Below are positions 28,340 to 37,479 of a DNA stretch of 64,000 nucleotides, piece by piece. A model generated the notes under the pieces. The model did no database searches. It was not told the origin of the DNA and was given only the letters and a program-made list of their open reading frames with translations. Position numbers and translations under genes: made by a program. Location of the stretch: NCBI RefSeq assembly GCF_017312365.1, contig NZ_BLJI01000007.1, positions 1-64,000 on the forward strand, written 5' to 3'. Each line of letters starts with the position of its first letter. Position 1 is the stretch's first letter. The stretch comes from Chroococcus sp. FPU101. GTDB taxonomy: Bacteria; Cyanobacteriota; Cyanobacteriia; Cyanobacteriales; Microcystaceae.

Positions 28340-28840
28340 TTAGACTTTAGAGTGCCAATTGGTTCGGTCTAGACGATAAACCAAGCAGTCATCCTCACCA
28401 AACCGTCGAGGCTCAATAAATTGGAAGCCAAGACGTTCGTAGAAGTGGTGAGCGCGATGATTACTGGCAAGGGGATCAACAAGGATAGCCGATACTGAAG
28501 AGTCGGCAAAACATCGCTTAATGGCAAGCTGCATCATCTTTGTTCCATAACCTTTGCCTAAATCTCCCTCATCGCCGAGCCAAATGTCTATCGCTCGAAG
28601 ATCTGCTGCAACCTCACCCCAATAATGCTCCTCCTCACGCGCTGGATCAATAATCTCGATAAATCCGATCGGACGATCTTCTAGTTCAGCAATTAATTGC
28701 TCTCTCCAATCAGGATTTCGACCAAGTTCTACTTCCCAACCCCAGTCATCGTTAGGATCACTCTCAATCACATGAGGTTGCTCATCCCAGTGACGCAACA
28801 ACTCTAAATCAGCAAGGTTAGCAGGGCGCAGGGTAATCAT
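28340..28840 (-). CDS. GNAT acetyltransferase, AAC(6')-like
   Basis: 166 residues from the ATG at 28840 (MITLRPANLADLELL); an upstream TTG at 28867 would add nine residues. It carries the features of the aminoglycoside 6'-acetyltransferase-like GNAT group: LRHWDEQPHV, the acetyl-CoA loop LGKGYGTKMMQLAIKRCF, and VDPLASNHRAHHFYERLGF. Such proteins acetylate small amines; many chromosomal members are not resistance factors. It lies 115 bases upstream of the sulfiredoxin gene on the same strand. Confidence 0.82.
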   Translation of the reverse strand: MITLRPANLADLELLRHWDEQPHVIESDPNDDWGWEVELGRNPDWREQLIAELEDRPIGFIEIIDPAREEEHYWGEVAADLRAIDIWLGDEGDLGKGYGTKMMQLAIKRCFADSSVSAILVDPLASNHRAHHFYERLGFQFIEPRRFGEDDCLVYRLDRTNWHSKV

Positions 28841-29084
28841 AGCTTTTTTTAAAATTAAAATTGTCAACTTTAAGCCGATTTTAGGGAATTATTACACTAA
28901 GCAGAGTTGGTCTTGTATTGATTGGAACGGTTGTGAAACCCAGTGCGTCAAAACTTAATCTTCTTTACTAATGCCTATTTTCTTTCATTAGCGATTTTGT
29001 ACTATTAATTTTTGTAACAAATTCGTTTTAATCAAGGAAAATAGGATAATGCTAAACTCTTAAAAAAGCAATCATCAAGAAAAA

Positions 29085-29300
29085 ATGGAGACAAGTTCAT
29101 CGAATCTTACTTTAATTAGAGCCGCTAAACGCATTTATCGAACCTACCACGTTTTGCACTCTAAAATCAATCGTCAACCTCAAGGAGTCGCCATTCATCG
29201 AGACAGTCATCGGGGTCAATTAATTTTTAGAACTAAACCCATTTTGTTACCTGGAGAATCTTTTATTCCCGTCAAACAACTTGAATCTGAAAACGGGTAA
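29085..29300 (+). CDS. small protein, unrecognised
   Basis: 71 residues, basic, with no membrane segment: LTLIRAAKRIYRTYHVLHSK, GVAIHRDSHRGQLIFRTKPI, and an end rich in Pro, Val and Glu. Codon use and composition match neighbouring genes, which argues that it is real, but no family is recognised and no clear ribosome site is present. It lies 94 bases before the prepilin peptidase gene on the same strand. Confidence 0.5.
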   Translation: METSSSNLTLIRAAKRIYRTYHVLHSKINRQPQGVAIHRDSHRGQLIFRTKPILLPGESFIPVKQLESENG

Positions 29301-29394
29301 AAGCAGACGCACACCCAAAAAATCAGCCAACTCGCCTACAACTGACCTCTTATTGAGGTAGAGATTGATCTTGTAATCAAACTTAGGCTAGTTA

Positions 29395-30204
29395 ATGGAA
29401 ACCCTCTTAAACTTTGTTCTAACCTCATTTGTTTTTATTTTTGGTGCATCGGTAGGCAGTTTTTTAAACGTTGTCATCTATCGAGTACCTGCCGAATTAT
29501 CTTTGTTATACCCGCCGTCTCGTTGTCCGAAATGCTTGCATCAACTGGGCAAAACCGAAAATATTCCCGTGTTGGGATGGTTACGTTTAGGAGGAAAATG
29601 TCGCTGGTGCAAAAACCCGATTTCCGCACGATACCCCATTGTCGAAGCTGTTTGCGGGATCTTATTTTGTTTAATATTTTGGCAATATACTTTTAGTTGG
29701 ACAACCCTTGGTTATTGGGTATTAGTTTCTTGGCTTTTAGTTCTAAGTTTGATTGATTTTGATACAATGACCCTACCAAATGTACTAACTCAGTCTGGAT
29801 TAGTATTAGGACTTTTGTTTCAACTCATGCTTGGATGGCAAAATGGAAATTTAATTCAGAGTTTGATGTTAGGAATTGGTAGTGCAGTATTAGGACTCTG
29901 GTTATTTGATATGATTCGCTTTTCAGGTGAAATTGCATTAGGACAGCCTGCGATGGGTGGCGGTGATCCTAAACTAGCCGCAATGATTGGGACTTGGTTG
30001 GGATGGCAAGCTTTACTCGTGACCGCCTTTTTAGCGTGTATATTGGGTTCAATCGGTGGAGTATTCGCCATGTTTTTAGGACGGCTCAATCGTGGTCAAC
30101 CGATGCCGTTTGGCCCCTATCTTGCTCTCGGTGCCGTCTTGACAATCTTTTGGGGTAATACGATGATTGCTACATATAAATCTTTATTTTTCCCTCTACT
30201 CTAG
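29395..30204 (+). CDS. pilD: prepilin peptidase / N-methyltransferase PilD
   Basis: 269 residues with about seven to eight membrane helices. The N-terminal GASVGSFLNVVIYRVP, a cytoplasmic zinc-type four-Cys loop (CPKC and CRWC), the first catalytic Asp in SLIDFDTMTLPN and the second in GGGDPKLAAMIGTWLG are all present. The full A24 peptidase set therefore appears intact. It cuts and methylates type IV prepilins at the inner membrane, and is needed for the motility that the pil-type taxis genes at 59-64 kb would steer. The small gene at 30244 follows after 39 bases. Confidence 0.95.
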   Translation: METLLNFVLTSFVFIFGASVGSFLNVVIYRVPAELSLLYPPSRCPKCLHQLGKTENIPVLGWLRLGGKCRWCKNPISARYPIVEAVCGILFCLIFWQYTFSWTTLGYWVLVSWLLVLSLIDFDTMTLPNVLTQSGLVLGLLFQLMLGWQNGNLIQSLMLGIGSAVLGLWLFDMIRFSGEIALGQPAMGGGDPKLAAMIGTWLGWQALLVTAFLACILGSIGGVFAMFLGRLNRGQPMPFGPYLALGAVLTIFWGNTMIATYKSLFFPLL

Positions 30205-30243
30205 AAAAATTGAGAAGTTACAACTCTTGATAGAATAAGATCT

Positions 30244-30447
30244 GTGTCCTGGATTACGATTAGAACAACATCAGCCCGTTGGGAGGCCGAATTAATGCAG
30301 CAAATCTTGTCAGCTTATGACATTCCCAGTCGTGTCCTAGATATTGGCTTAGGGATTTATTGCGGACAAGGAAGTCAAGCTGCATTGCAAGTACGCTCCT
30401 GGGATCAGTGGACAGCATTGCTTTTATTGAGTTCACCAGAAGATTAA
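30244..30447 (+). CDS. DUF2007-like small protein
   Basis: 67 residues from a GTG start. WITIRTTSARWEAELMQQIL followed by YDIPSRVLDIG and LQVRSWDQWTALLLL resembles the DUF2007 (putative signal-transducing) fold, in which a ferredoxin-like unit begins with a strand and helix and ends with a strand and helix containing DxxxAxxLL. Function unknown. It lies between pilD and accD with 39- and 46-base gaps, all on one strand. Confidence 0.7.
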   Translation: MSWITIRTTSARWEAELMQQILSAYDIPSRVLDIGLGIYCGQGSQAALQVRSWDQWTALLLLSSPED

Positions 30448-30493
30448 TTTTGGCTCTCGTGTGAAGTGGCAGAGGATTGTTTAGGTTAATATT

Positions 30494-31429
30494 ATGTCTA
30501 TATTTGATTGGTTTGCAAATCGAGAAAAATCAGAACCCCGTGTCCGTCAACAGCAAGAACGAGAAATTGCGGACGGTTTATGGACAAAATGCGAAGCCTG
30601 TGGTGCATTGTCTTATACTAAGGACTTACAAGCCAATCAATTAGTCTGTCTTGAATGTGATCACCATGAACGTGTGGACGGCGATGAACGCATTCAACAA
30701 CTTATTGATCCCGATACTTGGATCGTTCTTAATGAACATATTCAGCCGACTGATCCCCTAAAGTTTAAGGATCGCAAACCCTACAGCGATCGCCTTAAAG
30801 ACTATCAAGAAAAAACAGGTCTTACCGATGCGGTTCATAGTGGTACAGGTTTACTAGATGGTTTGCCCGTTGCTCTAGGAGTAATGGACTTTCGCTTTAT
30901 GGGCGGTAGTATGGGATCAGTCGTCGGTGAAAAAATTTGCCGTCTCACAGAACACGCAACAGCCGAACGTTTACCCCTTATTATCGTTTGTGCATCGGGT
31001 GGCGCAAGAATGCAAGAGGGAATGTTAAGTCTGATGCAGATGGCTAAAATTTCAGGTGCGCTACAACGGCATCGAGAAGCTAAGTTATTGTATATCCCTA
31101 TTCTGACTCATCCGACATTAGGCGGGGTAACGGCTAGTTTTGCGATGTTGGGAGATATTATTATCGCCGAACCACAAGCTACTATCGGTTTTGCAGGTAG
31201 ACGAGTTATTGAACAAACCATCCGCGAAAAATTACCCGAAGATTTCCAAACTTCAGAATATCTTCTCAAACACGGGTTTATTGATACGATCGTTTCTCGA
31301 ACTCAGCTTAAACGGACTTTGGCTCAACTGATTAGTTTACATCAGCCTTTTTTTCCTTTACCTTCTTCAATGAAAACGGAAAAGCATCCAGAACCTGAAT
31401 TAGTCCATTTGGATGCTAAACAACTGTAA
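30494..31429 (+). CDS. accD: acetyl-CoA carboxylase carboxyltransferase subunit beta
   Basis: 311 residues. The N-terminal zinc ribbon has Cys33/Cys36 and Cys52/Cys55. The crotonase-like carboxyltransferase core follows, with [31 protein letters not shown] and the [14 protein letters not shown] oxyanion region. With AccA it transfers carboxyl from biotin to acetyl-CoA, giving malonyl-CoA for fatty-acid synthesis. accA, accB and accC are not nearby, as is usual in cyanobacteria. A palindrome follows the stop. Confidence 0.97.
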   Translation: MSIFDWFANREKSEPRVRQQQEREIADGLWTKCEACGALSYTKDLQANQLVCLECDHHERVDGDERIQQLIDPDTWIVLNEHIQPTDPLKFKDRKPYSDRLKDYQEKTGLTDAVHSGTGLLDGLPVALGVMDFRFMGGSMGSVVGEKICRLTEHATAERLPLIIVCASGGARMQEGMLSLMQMAKISGALQRHREAKLLYIPILTHPTLGGVTASFAMLGDIIIAEPQATIGFAGRRVIEQTIREKLPEDFQTSEYLLKHGFIDTIVSRTQLKRTLAQLISLHQPFFPLPSSMKTEKHPEPELVHLDAKQL

Positions 31430-31440
31430 CGATAGAAGAT

Positions 31441-31467
31441 TGTGGGGTTTGAAAATTAAACCCCCTA
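31441..31467. terminator. hairpin between convergent accD and the repeat membrane protein
   Basis: GGGGTTT (31444-31450) pairs with AAACCCC (31458-31464) across a 7-base loop, 11 bases past the accD stop and just outside the stop of the convergent gene. Member of the GGTTTGG palindrome family; no long U tract. Confidence 0.5.
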
Positions 31468-31471
31468 TACT

Positions 31472-32350
31472 CTAATAAATAACTCCTAATGCACCTGCAC
31501 CTGCTGATGCGATCGCCGATAACAGAGCCGTAAAGAACAACCACCAAGAGGCGGTAGCTGCGGCTTTACGGGTTTCTTCAAGTTGTTTTTGTGCATCTTC
31601 TTTCATTTTTTCGAGACGATACTGTGTTTCTCGTCCGATGCGATCAGCGCGTTGTAAGATCCGATCGCGGGTTCCCTCAACTTGAGAAATCAAACGTTCT
31701 GCATCAGCTTGAGAGATATCATCACGAGAACTGATAACCGCTACCAATGTATCTCGATCTAATTGAGAGAAGCGATCGCGCAGAGCATCAAAACCTGCTT
31801 GGGGATCATCAAACAAAGTTCGCAAATCTGTTTTAATTCCGTCGTAATTAAGCTCAGGACGTTCTAAGCTATTCAGATAATCCCGAATACTATTAAGGAT
31901 GCGATCAATTGCTGATTGTAATTGTTTTTGGATTGTTTGTAATTGTTCGATCGTACGTTCACGAACCACTAAAATTTGATCCACAATGCGTTTCGCGTCT
32001 GCTTCGGAAATATCTTCGCGTTGTGAGATTAAAGCAATCAAAGACTCGCGATCAATCTTAGAAAGACGATCCTGTAAGCTTTCTACACCCGCACGAGGAT
32101 CATTTAAAAGTAACTGTACGTCTCGTTTGATTCCTTCAGGGTTGAATTCTTCCTTATCGGTAGAACGGAGATAATCAGCGATCGTACTCTGAAAATCTTG
32201 TACTTTTTGTTGTGTACGTCTTGCTAAACGACGAGGGGCATTCCCTATCTCTTGTAAAGTACTCTGAACATTATCAATCACTTGATTAACTTGTGTTTCG
32301 CTGAGATCTTCACGTTGGGAAAGTAATTTAACTAACGTATCACGATCCAT
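31472..32350 (-). CDS. repeat membrane protein, C-terminal part (after the frameshift)
   Basis: 292 residues from the first internal ATG at 32350. The same frame actually extends upstream to the frameshift at about 32630 and encodes one more repeat there (LVQLLSTREDLSTEQVNQVI). Three full repeats are visible: MDRDTLVKLLSQREDLSETQ, IDRESLIALISQREDISEAD and LDRDTLVAVISSRDDISQAD. They alternate with LLNDPRAGVESLQDRLSK-type links. The C-terminus is a membrane helix (WWLFFTALLSAIASAGAGAL). The ATG is probably not a natural start because it lies inside a repeat. Confidence 0.65.
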   Translation of the reverse strand: MDRDTLVKLLSQREDLSETQVNQVIDNVQSTLQEIGNAPRRLARRTQQKVQDFQSTIADYLRSTDKEEFNPEGIKRDVQLLLNDPRAGVESLQDRLSKIDRESLIALISQREDISEADAKRIVDQILVVRERTIEQLQTIQKQLQSAIDRILNSIRDYLNSLERPELNYDGIKTDLRTLFDDPQAGFDALRDRFSQLDRDTLVAVISSRDDISQADAERLISQVEGTRDRILQRADRIGRETQYRLEKMKEDAQKQLEETRKAAATASWWLFFTALLSAIASAGAGALGVIY

Positions 32351-32625
32351 TCTCGCTAAACGACTTCTGATCGCTTTTGCCCCTTCACTAGGATCATCAA
32401 GCAGTTTTTTGAGATCGCGTTGAATTCCTTCGGGGTTAAGTTCTTCCTTGCCTGTAGAACGTAAATAATCTGAAATAGAATTAACCGTTTGATCGTACTG
32501 ATCTTTTGCTTTTCCTGCAAGTTCTTGGGGTGCATGGCGAACCGATGACCAAGTATTTTCGATTTGATCAATGACTTGGTTAACTTGTTCTGTGCTTAAG
32601 TCTTCACGGGTTGAAAGGAGTTGAA

Positions 32626-34566
32626 CTAAAGATCACGATCAAAACGAGAAGCACGCGCTCTTAGTGCATTTGTACCTGCTTGGGGATCATCGAGCAAGAG
32701 TTGAATTTCTCGTTTAATAGCATCGGGGTTTAATTCTTCTTTGTGAGTATCTTTGAGATAGCTTTGCACCTTGAGCCATTGTTGATCAATTTTAGCTTTG
32801 ATAGCTTCTCCTGCATCTAATGTTTCTCGTTCGACTTGTTTTTGAACGGTTTCTAGAGAAGGAATAATGATCGATATATCTTCGGGTGCTAGATCAGCGC
32901 GTGTCTCCAAGATATCTTTGTATGTGAGATAGTCGAGTTGCGAAAGTCGTTTGACTAGGCGATCGCTATCACTACTAGGATCTTCTAGAATGGGTTTAAA
33001 ATTGAGTTGAATTTTTTCTGGGACGAGATCAGATGCAGGAGTATTAAGTAAATAGTGTTCGACATCAGCAAGCAATGTCAGAGTTTTTTCTCGTTCTATT
33101 GCTGCTTGTGTCGTCGCCATTGTTTCTAAGCGAATATCTTCTAAAATATTAGCTGTAGATTCAATTTGATCTTGAGTTAGTAAACCTTTCTGCTCTAACC
33201 AATTGACAAAATCGGAACGTTTTAAACCTTCTAACTCATATGCCATCATTTCAGGGTTAGCATCAGAATCATAAATCAACTGCTGAACTTCACGTTTAAG
33301 GGTAGTGGGTTTGAGTTGCCAGTTGTAAGCATTAAGCAGATAATTTTCAAGATCCGTCCGAATGGGGCTATAGTCACTTTTTTGATTGACTTGAGCTACT
33401 AATTTATCTTTTTGCTCACCTGCATAACCTTTAAGTTTTTGCAGTTGATTGAGTACTTTTTCTGCATCTAATTCTGATAAATCTGTCCGTCCTAAAACTA
33501 AGCCCATCAAAGAGTTTAAACTAAAGGTAAGAGCTTGAGATCCCCCTTGATCTGAAGATTGATTCCCTTGACGCATTTGTTCAACGAGTGAATCAATTTG
33601 CTCACCTAGTTTACCCCCGATCAATTCGCCTGGTGCGGCTGATCTCAAATAATCCACTAAAGACTCTATGGAATTTTTGGGTTTTTGCTGTCCTACTTTT
33701 TGCTTCCATGCCTTTTCGAGTTGCGTGGCTAATTGTTCTGCATCTCGTTTTGATAAATCAGTGCGATCGCTAATTAATTGAGCAAAGGTTTGACGATCTA
33801 TATTGGGTAAATTTCCACTCTCTAAAACTTCATTAAATTCTGATGTATTGAGTAGCTTGTCAAAATCATTCCGAATACCTTGCCAATTTAATTCAGGGGT
33901 TCGTAATCTTTCGATATAATCTTGTACATTTTCTTTTAACGTTTCTGCATCAATGGCTGATCCCAACTCGCGTCTAACGGCTGCGGCTGCGGCTTCTGCG
34001 GTATTGACGACTTGTTTGCTCATCGCTTGTGAACCTACCATCGCTGCGGCAGTTCCCCAGATAGCTTGAAAACCAGAAGTAGCCGTATTGACGACTGAAC
34101 CAATTAAAGATCCAACAGTAGAAGAACTGATCCAAACTAATAATGTAAAATAAGTTGCCCAGATCACTAATCCTATAATTGCACCCAAACCAGGAGAGAC
34201 AAATAAACTTAGTTTAACTGCAAAAAATGATGCTGCAAATAAAGAAATCATCACACTAATAAGTGTTCCTAAACCGACGGCTAAACCGATTTTACGAACG
34301 GTTCCACCAAAGCTCCCCGATGAGTTTTCGGAATGGGATGACGAACCACCTGCTAAAGAGATTCCCGCCGCAACACCTAAATTTGTAAACAAAAGTTGAA
34401 AGGCAAAAGCTAGAACAACACCTGCTATCAAAGCCGTAAAAAATTGCGGACCACTAAATACAAAAGATGCTTCTTCTGCTGAATTTATAGTTGTCTCAGG
34501 TTGTATTTGTGCCAATTCAAAGGGTAACAGAGAAATTTTCTGTATGATTATATTTTCTAAAAACAT
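32626..34566 (-). CDS. repeat membrane protein, N-terminal part (before the frameshift)
   Basis: 646 residues as read. Residues 1-35 are weakly hydrophobic. Membrane segments lie near 40-65 (FFTALIAGVVLAFAFQLLFT), 90-115 and 122-150, with a Ser/Gly/His-rich loop between the first two. From about 195 the sequence is soluble, charged and helical. It contains repeat units built from a core like DRxxxxxLISxRxDLSxxDAEQL (for example IDRQTFAQLISDRTDLSKRD), each preceded by a segment like DYIERLRTPELNWQGIRNDF. It stops prematurely at 32626-32628 through the frameshift. Confidence 0.7.
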   Translation of the reverse strand: MFLENIIIQKISLLPFELAQIQPETTINSAEEASFVFSGPQFFTALIAGVVLAFAFQLLFTNLGVAAGISLAGGSSSHSENSSGSFGGTVRKIGLAVGLGTLISVMISLFAASFFAVKLSLFVSPGLGAIIGLVIWATYFTLLVWISSSTVGSLIGSVVNTATSGFQAIWGTAAAMVGSQAMSKQVVNTAEAAAAAVRRELGSAIDAETLKENVQDYIERLRTPELNWQGIRNDFDKLLNTSEFNEVLESGNLPNIDRQTFAQLISDRTDLSKRDAEQLATQLEKAWKQKVGQQKPKNSIESLVDYLRSAAPGELIGGKLGEQIDSLVEQMRQGNQSSDQGGSQALTFSLNSLMGLVLGRTDLSELDAEKVLNQLQKLKGYAGEQKDKLVAQVNQKSDYSPIRTDLENYLLNAYNWQLKPTTLKREVQQLIYDSDANPEMMAYELEGLKRSDFVNWLEQKGLLTQDQIESTANILEDIRLETMATTQAAIEREKTLTLLADVEHYLLNTPASDLVPEKIQLNFKPILEDPSSDSDRLVKRLSQLDYLTYKDILETRADLAPEDISIIIPSLETVQKQVERETLDAGEAIKAKIDQQWLKVQSYLKDTHKEELNPDAIKREIQLLLDDPQAGTNALRARASRFDRDL

Positions 34567-34960
34567 GATGAGCCTCTTGATGGAATAAGTTCTGTGTGTA
34601 AAAAAATCTTTAGTTGTAGTGAAAACTGATGATTTAATACAGCTTACTTTTAGTTTAAGTTTTACAAAAAATCACGCTTTAGCCATCCCTCAACAGTTTG
34701 AAAAATGTTACCTTGCTCAATCTTTGGCTCTATCTAAAGGAATAGTCCGCTAATTAAAAGAGTCCTTCTCTAGAAATATTTGATTATTGTTAGTGTTTTT
34801 GTTATTCTTTTAAAGGAAAATTAATAAACAATATCTAACTTTTTAGGCAGTTAACTGAGTTAGTTTATAATCTTAATTTTTTCAAATAAGATTAAACAAT
34901 AGTTGTCATTAATTAAAAAATCTAAAAACACAAAAATCAGACACAAAAAGGTAAAAAAAA
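34567..34960. other. 394-base intergenic region before treY
   Basis: AT-rich divergent promoter region between the repeat protein gene (minus) and treY (plus). It has a 10-bp palindrome CAGTTAACTG (34848-34857) 8 bases before a perfect -10-like TATAAT (34866-34871); no good -35 is present, which would suit an activator-dependent promoter. I see no gene here. Confidence 0.4.
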
Positions 34961-37456
34961 ATGTCAAGTGCTAGGCTCAAACTACCCAGAGCAACATACA
35001 GAATTCAATTTCGTAGCGGTTTCACATTAAGAAGTGCTATTAATTTAATTCCCTATTTATCAGAATTAGGAATTAGTCATCTTTACGCATCACCCCTATT
35101 ACTCGCCATGTTTGGAAGCACTCATGGCTATGATGTTTTTGACTTTGAACAGCTTGATCCAGACTTGGGAACTGAAGAAGATCTTGAGGAATTAGCCAAA
35201 ACCCTACACAAAAATAATATGGGTTTGGTACTTGATATTGTCCCGAACCATATGGGTATCGGTGGCTCACAAAATCGCTGGTGGTGGGATGTCCTAAAAC
35301 ATGGCCAAAAAAGTCAATTTGCGCCCTATTTTGATATCGATTGGAAATCTCCCGACCCTCGTTTGCATGGCAAGATTTTAGCACCCGTATTAGGCGATCG
35401 CTATGAAACGGTTTTAGCTAAAGGTGAAATCCGTTTAGATTACGATGAAGACGAATTAATCTTACGCTATCATGAGCATACTTTCCCTGTTAACCCCAAT
35501 TCAATCGAAATAAAAGAAGATACCATCTATACAATTAATACTGAACCAGACTTATTAGATCAGTTAATTCAAAAACAAAATTATCGCTTAACATTTTACG
35601 AACATGGGCCAAAAGAACTCAATTACCGCCGCTTTTTCAATATTATTACCCTAGCAGGTGTACGAGTCGAAGATCCGCAAGTGTTTAAAGAAGCCCATGC
35701 GCCTATCATACACTGGACAGAAAAAGGCTTAATCGATGGTTTGCGGGTTGATCATCCCGATGGTTTGCGCGATCCAGAACAATATTTACGCCGACTCCAT
35801 GAAGTCACCCCCAATGCTTGGATCGTTGTTGAAAAAATTCTCGAACCGGGGGAAGATTTACCTGTGACTTGGCCCGTCGATGGCACCACAGGTTATGATT
35901 TTATGAATCGGGCGCAAGCAGTATTTGTTAATGCAGAAAGTGAACAGATTTTAACCGATTTCTATGGAGAGTTTACGGGAGAACCCACCGATTACGCAGC
36001 GATCGTAAAAGAGAAAAAACAGTTTATCCTAGAAGATATGCTATGTGCTGAAGTGGGTCGTCTGGTTGATTTACTAATACCCATTACGGCAAATCATTGG
36101 CGTTATCGAGATTTTTCACGAGATGAATTAAGAGAAGCCTTAATCGAACTTCTTAGCTGTTTTTCAGTGTATAGAACCTATGCACGGGCGCAAACTCGAT
36201 ATATTACTGAAACAGATGCCGCTTATATTGTCGAAGCAACAAAATTAGCTAAAGAATTTCGTCCCGACTTAGGTTCAGAACCCCTTGATTTTATTGCGAG
36301 TTTACTACTATTAAATCTGACAGGGGATCTAGAACAGGATTTTGTGATGCGTTTTCAACAGCTAACCGGCCCTGCGATGGCGAAAAGTGTTGAGGATACA
36401 GCATTCTATTGTTATAACCGTTTTGTCGCACTCAATGAAGTAGGGGGCGATCCGAGTCATTTTGGTTGTAGTGTCGAAGACTTTCACAAAGCATCACAGA
36501 AAGCATTATCCGAATGGCCAGATGCCATGCTAGGTAGTTCTACTCATGATACTAAACGTAGTGAAGATGTTCGCGCACGTCTCCTGTTACTGTCGGAAAT
36601 TCCCGAAAAATGGATGGAAACGGTACAGCGTTGGTCAAAAATGAATGAAAAATATCGTCATCAACAATGGCCTGATCGCAATGCTGAGTATTTGTATTAT
36701 CAGACATTAGTTGGAGCATGGCCAATATCTTTTGAGCGTCTTTATAACTACATGGATAAAGCGGTGTGTGAGTCCAAACAACATACCAGTTGGGCGCAAC
36801 GCAATCCTGAGTATGACGACGCATTACGAGCCTTTATTAAAAATACGTTCAATGATGCCGAATTTATTGCCGATTTAGAAAATTTCCTGCAATCATTGGT
36901 GATTCCTGGCTATATTAACTCACTTTCTCAAACCCTGCTTAAACTAACGACACCTGGTATACCCGATGTTTACCAAGGCACAGAATTATGGGATAACAGT
37001 TTAGTCGATCCAGATAACCGTCGTATCGTTGATTTTGATTTACGTCGTAGTTTGTTAAATGAACTGAAAACTTTATCAATTGATGACATTTGTCGCCGTT
37101 ACCCAGAAGGCTTACCGAAACTGTGGCTAATTCGTCAAACTTTGGGTTTACGGGCCAAATCACCCGAAATTTTTGATAGAAACGGTTTTTATGAGCCAAT
37201 ATTTGCCCAAGGTAACAAAGCTGAACACATTATTGCTTATAGTCGGGGTGGTTCAGTCGTGGTAGTTGTTCCTCGTCTGATTATGGGATTACAAACAGAA
37301 TTCACGAGTGGGCAAAACTGGGGCGATACAAGTCTAAATTTACCAGTAGGGCAATGGCGCAATCAATTTACAGATGAGGTGATAGCCGATGAAACTGTAT
37401 CGATATCTGATTTATTTAAACATTTTCCAGTGGCTTTATTAGTCCGCCAGAACTAA
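34961..37456 (+). CDS. treY: malto-oligosyltrehalose synthase TreY
   Basis: 831 residues. It is a GH13 enzyme with the TreY pattern: N-terminal PRATYRIQFRSGFTLRSAIN, YLSELGISHLYASPLL, STHGYDVFDFEQLDPDLGTE, VLDIVPNHMG, the acid GLRVDHPDGLRDP and WIVVEKILEPGEDLP. Near the end is PGIPDVYQGTELWDNSLVDP. It converts the reducing end of maltodextrins to a trehalose unit, which TreZ then releases; trehalose serves as an osmolyte and desiccation protectant. No treZ or treS lies next to it in the window. A purine-rich ribosome site (aaaaggtaaa) precedes the ATG. Confidence 0.93.
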   Translation: MSSARLKLPRATYRIQFRSGFTLRSAINLIPYLSELGISHLYASPLLLAMFGSTHGYDVFDFEQLDPDLGTEEDLEELAKTLHKNNMGLVLDIVPNHMGIGGSQNRWWWDVLKHGQKSQFAPYFDIDWKSPDPRLHGKILAPVLGDRYETVLAKGEIRLDYDEDELILRYHEHTFPVNPNSIEIKEDTIYTINTEPDLLDQLIQKQNYRLTFYEHGPKELNYRRFFNIITLAGVRVEDPQVFKEAHAPIIHWTEKGLIDGLRVDHPDGLRDPEQYLRRLHEVTPNAWIVVEKILEPGEDLPVTWPVDGTTGYDFMNRAQAVFVNAESEQILTDFYGEFTGEPTDYAAIVKEKKQFILEDMLCAEVGRLVDLLIPITANHWRYRDFSRDELREALIELLSCFSVYRTYARAQTRYITETDAAYIVEATKLAKEFRPDLGSEPLDFIASLLLLNLTGDLEQDFVMRFQQLTGPAMAKSVEDTAFYCYNRFVALNEVGGDPSHFGCSVEDFHKASQKALSEWPDAMLGSSTHDTKRSEDVRARLLLLSEIPEKWMETVQRWSKMNEKYRHQQWPDRNAEYLYYQTLVGAWPISFERLYNYMDKAVCESKQHTSWAQRNPEYDDALRAFIKNTFNDAEFIADLENFLQSLVIPGYINSLSQTLLKLTTPGIPDVYQGTELWDNSLVDPDNRRIVDFDLRRSLLNELKTLSIDDICRRYPEGLPKLWLIRQTLGLRAKSPEIFDRNGFYEPIFAQGNKAEHIIAYSRGGSVVVVVPRLIMGLQTEFTSGQNWGDTSLNLPVGQWRNQFTDEVIADETVSISDLFKHFPVALLVRQN

Positions 37457-37479
37457 AAGTAAATTCTGAAAGATATGAC

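Larger units (their letters stand above)
31472..34566 (-). pseudogene. large repeat-bearing membrane protein, split by a one-base frameshift
   Basis: Two frames form one gene: 34566-32626 and the frame running from about 32630 to 31472. The first ends in SRFDRDL and stop, exactly where sister repeats read DRDTLV; the second resumes at LVQLLSTREDLS. Adding one base between 32631 and 32632 restores a single frame of 1031 residues (3096 nt). The predicted protein has a signal/anchor, several N-terminal membrane helices, eight or so repeats of about 95 residues and a C-terminal membrane helix. Both halves are otherwise intact, so the break is recent, a sequencing error, or (least likely) programmed. 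Family not named with confidence. Confidence 0.85.

Noticed and set aside
32356-32571. 71-codon minus-strand ORF in the gap of the repeat protein
   Set aside because: The neighbouring frame encodes the true repeat (STREDLSTEQVNQVI and following); this ORF is an out-of-frame shadow caused by the frameshift region.
31472-34566. Programmed -1/+1 frameshift as an explanation of the split gene
   Set aside because: The site (ATCTTTAG on the coding strand) is not a heptameric slippery sequence followed by a clear pseudoknot, and a single missing base in a repeat explains it more simply.
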